Assembly (NCBI GenBank): GCA_000421065.1
Contig: ATWD01000001.1
Span: 1,976,001-2,040,000, forward strand
Direction of reading: 5' to 3'
DNA length: 64,000 nucleotides
DNA from: Acidobacteriaceae bacterium TAA 166
GTDB lineage: Bacteria; Acidobacteriota; Terriglobia; Terriglobales; Acidobacteriaceae
Position 1 is the first letter of the stretch; each line of letters starts with the position of its first letter. The notes below the pieces were generated by a model that was given only the letters and a program-made list of their open reading frames with translations, did not search any database and had not been told where the DNA came from. Positions 54,647 through 63,557 of this stretch are shown here, one piece after another. The translations under genes were made by a program, and so were the position numbers.

Positions 54647-55297
54647 CTATAAAATGTTCACGGCACGCGCGGCCAGCAGTGCCACGGTTGCAAACGAGAT
54701 CAGTGCCTGAATCATCACCAGGAGCTTGGCCCATCGCGACAGAACCGGGGAATCAGTTGGAGACAACGCAGTGCTGGTGTTGAAGGCGAGGAACAGGTAA
54801 TCCACAAAATTGGGACTCCAATCCTGCTCCCCCATCGTGACCTTGGCCTGCGGACTGAGGGTCATCTGCGGAAACAGGAATGCTCCATCGGTATGGACGC
54901 CTCGCAGCTCGCGGGCACGTGGGCCGCCCGCATCGAGACGCCAGTACCACGATGCGAAGACGAGAACGTTTGTGATCCACAGAGCTCCCGCAGAGCGCAA
55001 CAGATCCTGAGGTGCCTCTTTATGCGAAGGCAGAGCAATCACAAGAAGGTAGAGGGACCAGATCATATCCAACGTGACAACTGAGGTTACGACATATCCG
55101 AGAATTTGATTGAGGCGATCCAGTCCGCGTTGCCGGGACCACACCGTGGGAATCAGAAGCAATCCAATGACCGTGATCAGCATCCAGGCCGGACCTACCG
55201 AGAGAGATGTTGGAACAGCCAGACGCAATCCTCCCACCGCAAACAAAGCCAGCACTGCGGGCCAACGCGGTTCCAAGCGTTTAGGTGGGCTCCCCAT
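54647..55297 (-). CDS. Multi-pass membrane protein (DUF1345-like)
   Basis: The 216-residue product has at least four membrane helices (WPAVLALFAVGGLRLAVP, AWMLITVIGLLLIPTVW, IWSLYLLVIALP, LWITNVLVFASWYW) and a final pair around FVDYLFLAFNTSTALSPTD and VMIQALISFATVALLAARA. The TALSPTDSPVL segment resembles the selectivity-like region of DUF1345 and small ion-channel families. Function is unknown. GGAAGGAC supports the ATG at 55297. Confidence 0.65.
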   Translation of the reverse strand: MGSPPKRLEPRWPAVLALFAVGGLRLAVPTSLSVGPAWMLITVIGLLLIPTVWSRQRGLDRLNQILGYVVTSVVTLDMIWSLYLLVIALPSHKEAPQDLLRSAGALWITNVLVFASWYWRLDAGGPRARELRGVHTDGAFLFPQMTLSPQAKVTMGEQDWSPNFVDYLFLAFNTSTALSPTDSPVLSRWAKLLVMIQALISFATVALLAARAVNIL

Positions 55298-55368
55298 TGT
55301 CCTTCCATCATGCAACCCCGATTCGCGACAAGCAATGGTCGGTGAGAACGGACGGTTGCGTTTTGTTG

Positions 55369-56292
55369 TTACTTATCTTTGTTCCCTTTGATGCTGCTCA
55401 TCGAGAACTCTTCCTTTGCGATGGAAAGTAGGTGAGCTGCTGCGGGATTGCGCATCGAATCTTCCGTCCAAAGATCGACGGACGACCACGCTTTCGAACG
55501 CAAGGGGCGGAACACCGCTCCGGGAATGTTTAACCGGGCGACGCTCGCCGGTGCAATCGAGACGCCCATGCCTGCCGCGACTAGACTGACGATTGTTACC
55601 CACTGCGGTGCTTCCAATGAGATCTCAGGGGTAAACCCAGCTGCTGTACACACAGCCAATGTTCTTTCAAACGCAAGACGGGCGATACGCGGGGTGAAGA
55701 GCACGAACCTCTCATCCTTGAGCTCCCTTGGTGCGAGCGGTCCTGGTACTTCTGCCAATCGGTGGGACTGCGGGAACACCGCGTGAAAGGGCTCGCGCGA
55801 AAGCGGGGTCATGCGCAATCCATCTGCGGGCGTTCCATCTCGTATGAATCCCACGTCCAACGGGCCATTTAGCAGCAGCGGTGTCTGCTCGTGAGCATAC
55901 ATCTCTCGTAGCCGCACCTGGACCTTCGGATAACGCCGTCGGAAATGGTCGAGAACAAACGGAAGCCGGCCATACATGGCGGAGCCACTGAAGCCAACGG
56001 AGAGCGTTCCTTCTTCACCCTGACCTATCCGTTGCGCTGTCTGGATGGCATCGTCAAAGCCGTTCTGCAACTCCTCGGCCCTCTGCGCAAGATAAGCTCC
56101 TGCTGCCGTAAGCTTCACACCACGCGTAGTACGGATGAAGAGATCATGTCCGAGCGCCTGCTCGATTTTTCGCACCTGCAAGCTCAGATTTGGTTGCGCA
56201 ATGCGCAGCTTGCTTGCGGCACGACCGAAATGCAACGTCTCGGCGACGGCGAGAAAGTACCGCATCTGGCGAAGATCAAGTTGAGATGGCAT
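55369..56292 (-). CDS. LysR-family transcriptional regulator
   Basis: The 307-residue regulator has a classical winged helix (MRYFLAVAETLHFGRAASKL, RIAQPNLSLQVRKIEQALG) and a substrate-binding domain (GTLSVGFSGSAMYGRLPFV, VAAGMGVSIAPASVA). It is divergent from the thioesterase and dehydrogenase pair across a 108-bp region that contains a LysR-type dyad, so those two genes are its likely targets. Confidence 0.92.
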   Translation of the reverse strand: MPSQLDLRQMRYFLAVAETLHFGRAASKLRIAQPNLSLQVRKIEQALGHDLFIRTTRGVKLTAAGAYLAQRAEELQNGFDDAIQTAQRIGQGEEGTLSVGFSGSAMYGRLPFVLDHFRRRYPKVQVRLREMYAHEQTPLLLNGPLDVGFIRDGTPADGLRMTPLSREPFHAVFPQSHRLAEVPGPLAPRELKDERFVLFTPRIARLAFERTLAVCTAAGFTPEISLEAPQWVTIVSLVAAGMGVSIAPASVARLNIPGAVFRPLRSKAWSSVDLWTEDSMRNPAAAHLLSIAKEEFSMSSIKGNKDK

Positions 56293-56306
56293 ACATAAAA
56301 CTATAT

Positions 56307-56322
56307 CAATTCAGGCTAATTG
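56307..56322. promoter_or_regulatory. LysR-type dyad between divergent genes
   Basis: CAATT-CAGGCT-AATTG is a perfect 5-bp dyad with the T-N11-A spacing seen in LysR operators. It lies 14 bp from the LysR start and 78 bp before the thioesterase gene. Confidence 0.5.
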
Positions 56323-56400
56323 AGGTATTGGACGATATGGACGCACTCCCGCTAACTTGAAAGAAGCAGGGACAAGACGGTTTCTGGAAGGAGATACAAG

Positions 56401-56874
56401 ATGCAAGCAGCTTTGGAACGCTTACGCGCACTGGACGAGACGATGATGCCGTTCGGTAAGACACTTGGATTCGCTGTCGAAAGCGTCAGCGGCGGCGCAG
56501 CCGTGGTCCGTGCTGCCTGCATGCCTCATCTGCACAATGTATTGGGATACACACATGGGGGAGCCATTTTCTCCATTGCCGACACGGCTATCGGTCTTGC
56601 CCACCTTGCTTCGGTCCGCGATGGCCAGACGGCCACCACTGTCGAATCCAGAATCACTTACATGCGGCCAGCGCTCGATGGATTGCTGCGCGCCACGGCT
56701 CGCGTAGTAAAGCAAGGACGAACCTTGAGCTTTTACGAATGCGATGTCACCAACGATGCAGAGCGACTGATGGCGCGTGTGAGCGCTACGATGATGACCC
56801 TCGACGAAGAGCGTAGCCGAGGGCGCAACATGCTGCATGGAGCAGAAGTGCTCTTGTCTGTGGAGGGCGTGTAG
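56401..56874 (+). CDS. PaaI-family hotdog thioesterase
   Basis: The 157-residue protein has the hotdog core HGGAIFSIADTAIGLAHL, with the catalytic Asp in the long helix, and the strand VESRITYMRPA. PaaI-type enzymes hydrolyse aromatic or branched acyl-CoA esters and often clean up stalled CoA pools. A strong GGAAGGAGA precedes the ATG. The next gene begins at the very next base after its stop, so the two are coupled. Confidence 0.87.
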   Translation: MQAALERLRALDETMMPFGKTLGFAVESVSGGAAVVRAACMPHLHNVLGYTHGGAIFSIADTAIGLAHLASVRDGQTATTVESRITYMRPALDGLLRATARVVKQGRTLSFYECDVTNDAERLMARVSATMMTLDEERSRGRNMLHGAEVLLSVEGV

Positions 56875-57825
56875 ATGCGGATTCTTTTTTGTGGAAACAC
56901 TTTTCCGAACGCACCCGAATACCTGCGCGAACAACTTCCTGCAGAATGCAACGATGAGATCCTCACGTGCTCTGATTCGGACATCCTCTCAAAGCTCAGC
57001 GGTGTGGACGTCGTAATCCCCAAGATGCAGCGCATCGGTTCGCGGGAGATGGAAGCCGGCAAGTTCCGCTTGATTCAGCAATGGGGAGCGGGCCTGGAAG
57101 GCATTGATCTTGAGTCTGCTCGGCGGAGAGGAATTTATGTCTCCAACGTGCCTGCGACGGGGGGCAACGCTGAATCCGTAGCAGAGCACGCGATGCTGCT
57201 GATCCTTGCCCTGTTGCGGGACTTGCCGAAGGCACAGTCGAACGTGCGCTCAGGCGTATTGGGAGCGCCGTTGGGAAAGATGCTTGCAGGCCGCACCGTC
57301 TGCCTGTATGGTCTGGGAGCCATCGCGCTGCCTCTTGCCAAACGCCTGCAGAGCTTCGGCGTCAGGCTGATCGGCATTTCACGCGACCCGAGAGCGCTGA
57401 AGATTGCAGACTTTGGTCTCACGCGTTGCTTCTCGCTTGAGGAGCGGGACGAGGCATTCGCTACAACAGATATTCTGGTTCTGTGTATGCGATATACCGA
57501 GGACATGCGGGGGATGGTTGGTGCGCGTGAACTCGCAACCCTCCCGCGCGGAGCATATGTCATCAACGTCGCCAGGGGAGGTGTGATCGACGGAGAGGCG
57601 CTTTACTCGCAACTCTCCTGCGGGCATCTTGCCGGTGCAGGACTGGATGTCTTTTGGCAGGAGCCGCTTCCCACAAATGACCCAATACTCACGCTGCCGA
57701 ACGTCATCGCAACACCACACGTTGGGGGTGTTACGGAAGCCTCTTTCGGAATGATCGCCGAGGCTGTTGCAGTGAATATCGAGCGGCTTCGTTGTGGAGA
57801 ACCCCCGTTGCATCCCGCCTTCTAG
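56875..57825 (+). CDS. D-isomer specific 2-hydroxyacid dehydrogenase
   Basis: The 316-residue enzyme has the NAD-binding motif CLYGLGAIALPLAKRL (GxGxxx variant), the catalytic Arg region in NVARGGVIDGEAL, the Glu in VFWQEPLP and the His in ATPHVGGVTE. It should reduce 2-oxoacids or oxidise D-2-hydroxyacids with NAD(P)H. Its ATG directly follows the TAG of the thioesterase gene. The pair with its divergent LysR regulator looks like a small catabolic operon. Confidence 0.9.
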   Translation: MRILFCGNTFPNAPEYLREQLPAECNDEILTCSDSDILSKLSGVDVVIPKMQRIGSREMEAGKFRLIQQWGAGLEGIDLESARRRGIYVSNVPATGGNAESVAEHAMLLILALLRDLPKAQSNVRSGVLGAPLGKMLAGRTVCLYGLGAIALPLAKRLQSFGVRLIGISRDPRALKIADFGLTRCFSLEERDEAFATTDILVLCMRYTEDMRGMVGARELATLPRGAYVINVARGGVIDGEALYSQLSCGHLAGAGLDVFWQEPLPTNDPILTLPNVIATPHVGGVTEASFGMIAEAVAVNIERLRCGEPPLHPAF

Positions 57826-58380
57826 ACTGGTCTGAGCCTCGCAGGCCCATCATCTCGCCCTGCGCGCTGTGGGTGGATTGCGTCTGGCCCTCCTGAAGCG
57901 CTCTCAGCTGGCCCAGGCTAACTTGGATTAGACAGTCTCAATAGATTCTCGGGTATGTCGTAAAGGGTGTCGTTACGACTGATATGATACGGTCACTTTA
58001 TTTGCTCGTGGCCGCGCTGCCTTTGCATAAAGAAGCTCTCCAGGATCTGTTGCGCTCGGCAGCGGACCGATAAAGGCAACCTCCTCATCCATCGAAAAAT
58101 GCCTCATGTAGTAGCCCGATGGCACTTTATACTGCATCCATCAGAACAAACTTCTAGTCGGATGCCGCATTCGGGCGGCATTCATATTTGGGCCGAGCTT
58201 TGAATGCTTGGGCACGTTTTGGGCGACCAACCCAAAGCCCCACCACTTGCGTGCGCCGATATATCATTCCCGCTCTATGGCGAGGCCAAAAACCTCAAGC
58301 CGTTCAGGGAACAAGCTGGGGAACAATAACGATTCGGAAAATCGCTTCCGGCAGTGTCACGGGATCTGCATCTGCAAGCG
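57826..58380. other. Intergenic region at the edge of the right defence island
   Basis: About 555 bp without a supported gene. Short frames near 58190-58440 have shadow composition. It marks the change from metabolic genes to the minus-strand defence island; no tRNA or direct repeat that would mark an integration site was seen. Confidence 0.4.
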
Positions 58381-58779
58381 CTACTTCCCAATGAAGACAT
58401 CTGCCGGCAGCTTAAACCTCGTGCTGAGTTTGCGAACCTGAGCCAGCGTGAGCTTTCGCTGTCCGGCCAGAAACATCGAGACGGCGCTCTCCGAGCCAAA
58501 CTGAGGAATTAGGTCACGTTGCGTGAGATGTTGCTGTTCGATGAGGAAGCGCACAACCTCAGTTGGATCAGCCACAGGAATGGGGTAGTGCTCCCGTTCG
58601 TATCGTTCCACCAATAGGGTCAGCAATTCGATGGCTTCGGCTTCGGACGGAGAAGGATCGTCCAGAGCTGTCAATTGAAAGAGAGCATCGGTGTAGGCTT
58701 CCAGTTCCGCATCATTGTGAATGACGCGCGGAGCACCGTGCGCGATCATCTCCGCCGGGTTAGCAAGGATTGTACTCAT
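58381..58779 (-). CDS. higA: HigA-type antitoxin (XRE family)
   Basis: The 132-residue protein has a HigA N-terminal helical part (SEAEAIELLTLLVERYERE) and a C-terminal XRE helix-turn-helix (FLIEQQHLTQRDLIPQFGSE, SAVSMFLAGQRKLTLAQVRK). It neutralises HigB and represses the operon. It overlaps higB by 4 bp (ATGA), toxin gene first, the standard HigBA order. Confidence 0.9.
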   Translation of the reverse strand: MSTILANPAEMIAHGAPRVIHNDAELEAYTDALFQLTALDDPSPSEAEAIELLTLLVERYEREHYPIPVADPTEVVRFLIEQQHLTQRDLIPQFGSESAVSMFLAGQRKLTLAQVRKLSTRFKLPADVFIGK

Positions 58780-59105
58780 TTGCTTCCAAACCTCCGATCC
58801 CAGTTGTTACGGTTGTCGTATTCTTTGTGCGTCAGAAACGACCGGATGTACACACGCCCATCGGTTTGCTTCTCGTCCGTGGTCTTGGCGTAATGGATAA
58901 CGGTGATAAGCCGATAGCGATTTCGCCGGATGTTGAAGACCACATACCCATCCACATAATCGGCATCCTTAAACATCTCGCGCACTTCCGCGAAACTGTG
59001 CCAGCGAACAGCTTCCACAATGACCGCCCATGCCTCAATTTCACTCGCCGCATCCTTGTACTGCTTCGTAGCCTCGTTCAGATGCCTGCGAGTAACGATA
59101 TGCAC
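58776..59105 (-). CDS. higB: HigB-type mRNA interferase toxin
   Basis: From the GTG at 59105 the product has about 109 residues and the typical HigB layout: IVTRRHLNEATKQYKDA at the N-terminus, then AVIVEAVRWHSFAEVREMF, NIRRNRYRLITVIHYA and VYIRSFLTHKEYDNRNNW. HigB cuts mRNA on the ribosome. The GTG was chosen over the codon at 59153 because the latter would place the operator palindrome inside the coding region, and the protein from GTG matches family length. Confidence 0.88.
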   Translation of the reverse strand: MHIVTRRHLNEATKQYKDAASEIEAWAVIVEAVRWHSFAEVREMFKDADYVDGYVVFNIRRNRYRLITVIHYAKTTDEKQTDGRVYIRSFLTHKEYDNRNNWDRRFGSK

Positions 59106-59117
59106 TTCTCTATCATG

Positions 59118-59134
59118 CTTCACATTTTGTGAAG
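59118..59134 (-). promoter_or_regulatory. Perfect palindrome upstream of higBA
   Basis: CTTCACA-TTT-TGTGAAG, 12 bp before the higB GTG. The likely operator bound by HigA or the HigBA complex. Confidence 0.7.
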
Positions 59135-59137
59135 TCG

Positions 59138-59299
59138 TCAAGCATAGCAGCATCCGAGAAGAGCACAGGCGTAGGGTTGTTCGTACAAGGGTGCGCTGGA
59201 GCGGGTGAATATCTTGAGCGCAGCGAAATTATCGGCGGCGAGCGAATCCCGAAGGACCTGCTTGACTTCGTAGTTCCTAGCATCAATCTCGAGTTCCAT
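59138..59299 (-). CDS. Possible small gene between hamB and higB
   Basis: A 53-residue frame starts at the ATG at 59299 with GAGGTGA 6 bp upstream, and stops at 59140-59138. The peptide begins MELEIDARNYEVKQVL, then RDSLAADNFAALKI, and ends with two cysteines. It lies 60 bp after the helicase stop and 3 bp from the higBA operator. The ribosome-binding site and helix-like start support a gene; no homology is known. It could be an accessory of the Hachiman operon or a decayed antitoxin. Confidence 0.35.
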   Translation of the reverse strand: MELEIDARNYEVKQVLRDSLAADNFAALKIFTRSSAPLYEQPYACALLGCCYA

Positions 59300-59359
59300 G
59301 GCGTCACCTCACGTTTCATTGTCTCGAATGAGCGGTTGTCGACGAAGCATCTCATCACG

Positions 59360-62300
59360 TCAGACAACGCTGTCATAGCATTCTTCGAAATAACGCGGCA
59401 AGGAAGCCAGCACAGCAGAGGTCCCATCGCTATCGCGCAAACGTGACCGGATGGGACTGGCTGCATCGTCTGACAATACAGAGCGGAGTCTACCCACGAC
59501 CACCCGATCCGCGAAGCCCAACTCGTATAGGGTGATCTCATCAGGATGCGACAATCCATACTTCATTCGCTTCACTAAATAAGCCAACGAAGTCTGAGCA
59601 GTGACAGCCATCTCCTGGCCCGATACCTGTCCCAGCATTTCAGCGACAGCAGCGACGATGAGAGTACTCTGATACCCGATGACGTTGTCGCAAAGACTGA
59701 CAACGTCATCCATCTTCAACTTTCTTGTTTTTTTGCCCCATCGAATGCTGCCATTGTTCGCCTCCCAGGCATGAAAGATTTGCAAGTAGCTATCGCCGCC
59801 GATCCACCTCAACACGATCGGAAGGATACTTTCGGGGGGTAGATACTTCCCAACCACTTTATCTCCGAGTACCTCCGCGATCAGCGGCCAAAGCATGGCT
59901 AACAGGAGATCATCTGTCAGGCCTTCCATAAGCAGCACGGCCTCATTCTCCTGGACCCAATCTCTCACCCGCTGGATGGTCGCGAGGCCAAGAAGGGTCT
60001 TACCATAAGCCTCTTGCACTCGGGTATCCGGCTGTTGCTCTTCGATGTATTGAGCCAAGTCCTGGAAAGCAGTGATCAACTGTAGCTTCTGTGCATCAGT
60101 GGCCAGTGCATAAGCGAGAGTTTCCTGGGCGAACACTACGACAGAGGCCGCGAACTGCGCAAAAATGTCCGTGCCGCGGTTGGCCATGAGGTAGCTTTCC
60201 AGCGCGTCGAGAAGTTCTCTCTTGCGCAGCAATTGCTCAAGCAATCCCTTCTCGGTGAAGGCTAGTTGCTTGTGAATCGCGGCTGCTTGTACAAGCGTTC
60301 GATTCAGCCCCTCTGGGCTTCGGAGCATGTCTCGAAGTGCTTGGTTCGTGTCCATCTGAAGAACTCTGTCTCCCTTCTGATTCTGGAACGGCGATAGAAG
60401 TTCGAGAAGGGAGCTGGTCGTATGTTCTGCGGCGTTTGGGTTCAGTAGTTTGATTGCCTCCCGCCAACGCCATTGATCGCGTGATGATGACTTCAAATCG
60501 TAGAGATCAGGGTCCGAGAAAATGATCGTACCTTCCGTATGCATGCCGGCACGACCAGCGCGCCCAATCAAATTATGAAAATCTCGTCCCTTGATCCTGT
60601 CGGTCCCTTGCATCGTCCCGGAGACGATCAAGTATCGAAGTGGCAGATTGACACCTTGAGCAAGCGTTGAAGTGCAAATCACGAAGCGCGCGAGATTTTC
60701 CTTTATGGCTACTTCGACTGACAAACGAATGCCTTGCGGCGTATTTCCATGATGGGAAAAGACACCAAGTCGAGCAGCGCGGGTAGCGCTTTCCTCGTTA
60801 CCAAAATGGGCGGCATAGAGGTTGCCCAGATTCGTGAGTTCCGTTGCATTGCAGAACTCGCTCGGACGTGTCATCGTCAGGTTTCTGTCAAACGCATCAA
60901 CTACTGCATCGATGATCGTTGCGGCGGTCGACTTTTTCCCACAAAAGATTGCTACGCTTCCGTTACGTACGACTTGGAGGCCAAGATAGAGCGCGATTGA
61001 ATTTGCGTCCCGCTCTGGAAAGTTGCGTTGTGTTCGTTCCCGGGGAAACAACGCGAGCGAACGTCGCTCAATGAGTCGAGGTACAAAATACTCGACGTGT
61101 TCGGGATCATGTGGTTCGACAAACCTTAGTTGACCCAACGGAGTGGTCCAACTCGCAAATGCGATGGAACGCCGGGTGGTTGACAGGTCTTTGCCATCCA
61201 CAATGACAACATTTTCGCCGATGAGCCATTGCCCGATCGCCTCTGCGTTCGTGATAACAGCTGAGATCAGTACGATTTGTTTGTCTCGAGGGAGCAACCG
61301 TTTGATCGAGGTCAGAAGCAGTTCGTAGGTGACGCCTCGCTGCCCATTATCAAATTGATGTCCTTCGTCATAGATCACCGCGCCAACCGCTTCGATCAAC
61401 TCCGGGTTGTGACGTAGGACATAAAGTAACTTTTCGGGAGTGAGCACGATGATTTGCTTTTGTTCCCTGAGGCCGAACTCAAAGATGGCATCAGTGTCTT
61501 CAAACAGCTGTCTCAGCAAAGCCGAGTAATCCACGAGCAAAGCGTCAGAGAGCTCGTTCAATTGGACGGACTCTCCCTTGAATGCTCCCCTTAGAGCCCC
61601 CGTGATCTCTGTGCATAGAGCCCGAAAGGGCGCAACCACAATTGCCAGGCGCGCGCGTTCAGAATAAAAAGCGCTCCGAATAATTAGCTCGATCCCGCGC
61701 GTCTTTCCTGCGCTCGTCGGCATCTGAATCACTGCCGAGCGGCCCTGCAATATCCCGCGTTCGCCGAAGACGTGCTGGGAGGGCCATAGCTCCTGCATGA
61801 AGGATGGCTTGGCAAATGGCTCCGCCCAAAGTCCAGGCGTTAGATTGCTGTAGGGAGGAAGCACATGACGAGCAGCGTTGCGAAGACGCTTTCGAGCGAC
61901 GGCTGCAATGAGATCTGCGTAGAGAAGATCCCTTGCAGTACCACTGACGTAGGCCGTCTGCCTCAGTGCGTTCGCGGCGCTGACAACATCTTCGCGGCGT
62001 GTACCCTCCGTAAAATACGCCTGCAGCGCCGTGGCAAGTGTGCTCAAAAATGGCGTGTACGTGGATTCTGCAAGCTCCGGCACCGCAGGGCGCTCGATCG
62101 AAAGTAGCCAGCGCAGGAGTCCGTCCCATTGATTGATGGGTTGGCCCGAAACAGCAGCTTCGCGGATGAGCACACCAGCACTCCCAGCCAGATCGCACAA
62201 GTAGTATCCGGCACCGCTGAGAGTGAGGAGCTCTGTAGCAAGCTGTTCGCCGTATCGAGACGAAACGTAAGCGTGTAGGAATGCGGCTGCGAAACGGAGT

Positions 62301-62533
62301 GCGAGAGGCTCTTCCGGCAAGATACGGCCTACGGAGTCAGTTCCATCCATCTCCAGGTCTGCGATGCGTGCGGCTTCATCGCCTAAAATTCCTATCACCA
62401 ACGAAAGCAGCTCGGCTGGGTCGCTTCCCGACGTATCGAGATTAGCGAGCCCCTCGGGAACATTGAATTCGAACATGCGCGCCCGCGCATGTGTCATACC
62501 GTCGATTCTGCGGGACGAACGCTCAGGCTTCAT
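59360..62533 (-). CDS. hamB: HamB, Hachiman defence helicase
   Basis: The 1057-residue superfamily 2 helicase has Walker A MPTSAGKTRG (about residues 271-280), the DEGH box (IYDEGHQFD, 389-392), motif III LISAVITN, motif V CTSTLAQGVNLPLRYLIVSG and motif VI IGRAGRAG, followed by a long helical C-terminus. In Hachiman, HamB keeps HamA inactive until it meets damaged or phage DNA, then releases the nuclease. Its ATG at 62533 overlaps hamA by 11 bp (GAGGTGG upstream). Both genes are intact. Confidence 0.9.
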   Translation of the reverse strand: MKPERSSRRIDGMTHARARMFEFNVPEGLANLDTSGSDPAELLSLVIGILGDEAARIADLEMDGTDSVGRILPEEPLALRFAAAFLHAYVSSRYGEQLATELLTLSGAGYYLCDLAGSAGVLIREAAVSGQPINQWDGLLRWLLSIERPAVPELAESTYTPFLSTLATALQAYFTEGTRREDVVSAANALRQTAYVSGTARDLLYADLIAAVARKRLRNAARHVLPPYSNLTPGLWAEPFAKPSFMQELWPSQHVFGERGILQGRSAVIQMPTSAGKTRGIELIIRSAFYSERARLAIVVAPFRALCTEITGALRGAFKGESVQLNELSDALLVDYSALLRQLFEDTDAIFEFGLREQKQIIVLTPEKLLYVLRHNPELIEAVGAVIYDEGHQFDNGQRGVTYELLLTSIKRLLPRDKQIVLISAVITNAEAIGQWLIGENVVIVDGKDLSTTRRSIAFASWTTPLGQLRFVEPHDPEHVEYFVPRLIERRSLALFPRERTQRNFPERDANSIALYLGLQVVRNGSVAIFCGKKSTAATIIDAVVDAFDRNLTMTRPSEFCNATELTNLGNLYAAHFGNEESATRAARLGVFSHHGNTPQGIRLSVEVAIKENLARFVICTSTLAQGVNLPLRYLIVSGTMQGTDRIKGRDFHNLIGRAGRAGMHTEGTIIFSDPDLYDLKSSSRDQWRWREAIKLLNPNAAEHTTSSLLELLSPFQNQKGDRVLQMDTNQALRDMLRSPEGLNRTLVQAAAIHKQLAFTEKGLLEQLLRKRELLDALESYLMANRGTDIFAQFAASVVVFAQETLAYALATDAQKLQLITAFQDLAQYIEEQQPDTRVQEAYGKTLLGLATIQRVRDWVQENEAVLLMEGLTDDLLLAMLWPLIAEVLGDKVVGKYLPPESILPIVLRWIGGDSYLQIFHAWEANNGSIRWGKKTRKLKMDDVVSLCDNVIGYQSTLIVAAVAEMLGQVSGQEMAVTAQTSLAYLVKRMKYGLSHPDEITLYELGFADRVVVGRLRSVLSDDAASPIRSRLRDSDGTSAVLASLPRYFEECYDSVV

Positions 62534-63353
62534 TCGCCGCCACCTCGAAAAGATGATGTACAAGAGTCATCATCTGATCACCCTTCAGGACGATCAGAAA
62601 CAAATTTTCATGATTCGGATGATTCGCCACAGACACATTAGCGGCGCCTGCTTCTTCATAAACACTTTCACAATAGACCGCTGCAGCCGTGTATTGGCTT
62701 TTGAAAGGATGGTCTACTTCACTCTGAAAGCGCCGTACTAACGCAGCTCCTGCCAGATCCTGATCTAAGCGCAGCCGTTGCTTCATGGCATTCAGGGTGA
62801 AAGCCCGTCGTAGATGATCCTTCGCAGAGTGATCGATCGCATCCTGCAAACGTGGCTTCGCGCTTGTCCCCGAGAACTGGGCCTTGACCTCTACACTCAT
62901 CAGGGTGTCGTTGGGCGAATATTGCTGCGCGTTGATGTTGGTCGTCGGATCGATGGCGAAAGCAAGGAAATCCGCGCCCTTGACCGACTCATCCGGCACT
63001 GCCTTTGCACGGTACCGAGTTCTCGGAACTCGCCAATTCAATACGTACTCGAAGTAATCCGCTACAAGGATTTCAGCGAAATCGCCGGCTCTGACGCTAG
63101 GACCCGGGGCCGTACTCTTGTTGGGAAATGCAAATTGCAGCAGAAAGTCTTTTCTGCTTAGCCCCGTTCCATCACGCGCTTCGTCAAGCACGGTATCCAG
63201 ATAGTAGTGCTCTCGAAAGTGTTTGGCCCAGGCAGACAGGACCGCGGGTTCTTCAAGGTGCTTGAATTCCAATACGCCTATCTGCCTTCCTTCGGGTGTC
63301 GTGATGACCTTGCCGGTGTTTTGTAACCAAGCGATATGTGAAGGCAGAGGCAT
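62523..63353 (-). CDS. hamA: HamA, Hachiman effector nuclease (DUF1837)
   Basis: The 276-residue protein has the DUF1837 pattern and a PD-(D/E)xK-type active site: E94 (AGDFAEILVADY), D128 (VKGADFLAFAI) and E155-V-K157 (MSVEVKAQF). In characterised Hachiman systems HamA degrades DNA and kills the infected cell when HamB signals. Gene order hamA-hamB with a short overlap is canonical. It lies 204 bp after an Argonaute gene on the same strand, so the two systems may share a transcript. Confidence 0.9.
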   Translation of the reverse strand: MPLPSHIAWLQNTGKVITTPEGRQIGVLEFKHLEEPAVLSAWAKHFREHYYLDTVLDEARDGTGLSRKDFLLQFAFPNKSTAPGPSVRAGDFAEILVADYFEYVLNWRVPRTRYRAKAVPDESVKGADFLAFAIDPTTNINAQQYSPNDTLMSVEVKAQFSGTSAKPRLQDAIDHSAKDHLRRAFTLNAMKQRLRLDQDLAGAALVRRFQSEVDHPFKSQYTAAAVYCESVYEEAGAANVSVANHPNHENLFLIVLKGDQMMTLVHHLFEVAANEA

Positions 63354-63557
63354 TTTCGATGACGGGTGTCATAAACTCGACTGAAAAGGGACAATGACAT
63401 TGTAATTGCCGTCTGTGTGAACAAAAGACATGCGACGAAGGGTTATTCAACTGGTGACTGGGCCAGCCTCAGCTAGAAGGTCCCGAACCTTGCAGTCCGC
63501 GATGGCCAATGTTTGCAGGAGGTCAAGATCAGGTTTGCTGAGCTCTCGTTTCAGCCT
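63354..63557. other. Intergenic region between the Argonaute gene and hamA
   Basis: About 204 bp. The Argonaute frame stays open after its TGA for 36 more codons to 63447 (reading SKPDLDLLQTLAIADCKV), which is protein-like. No start codon fits it, so it may be an eroded extension or chance. The hamA promoter or ribosome-binding region is at the right. Confidence 0.4.

Noticed and set aside
57826..58380. Possible integration boundary of the right defence island
   Set aside because: Change in gene content is clear, but no integrase, tRNA fragment or direct repeat was found to define an end.
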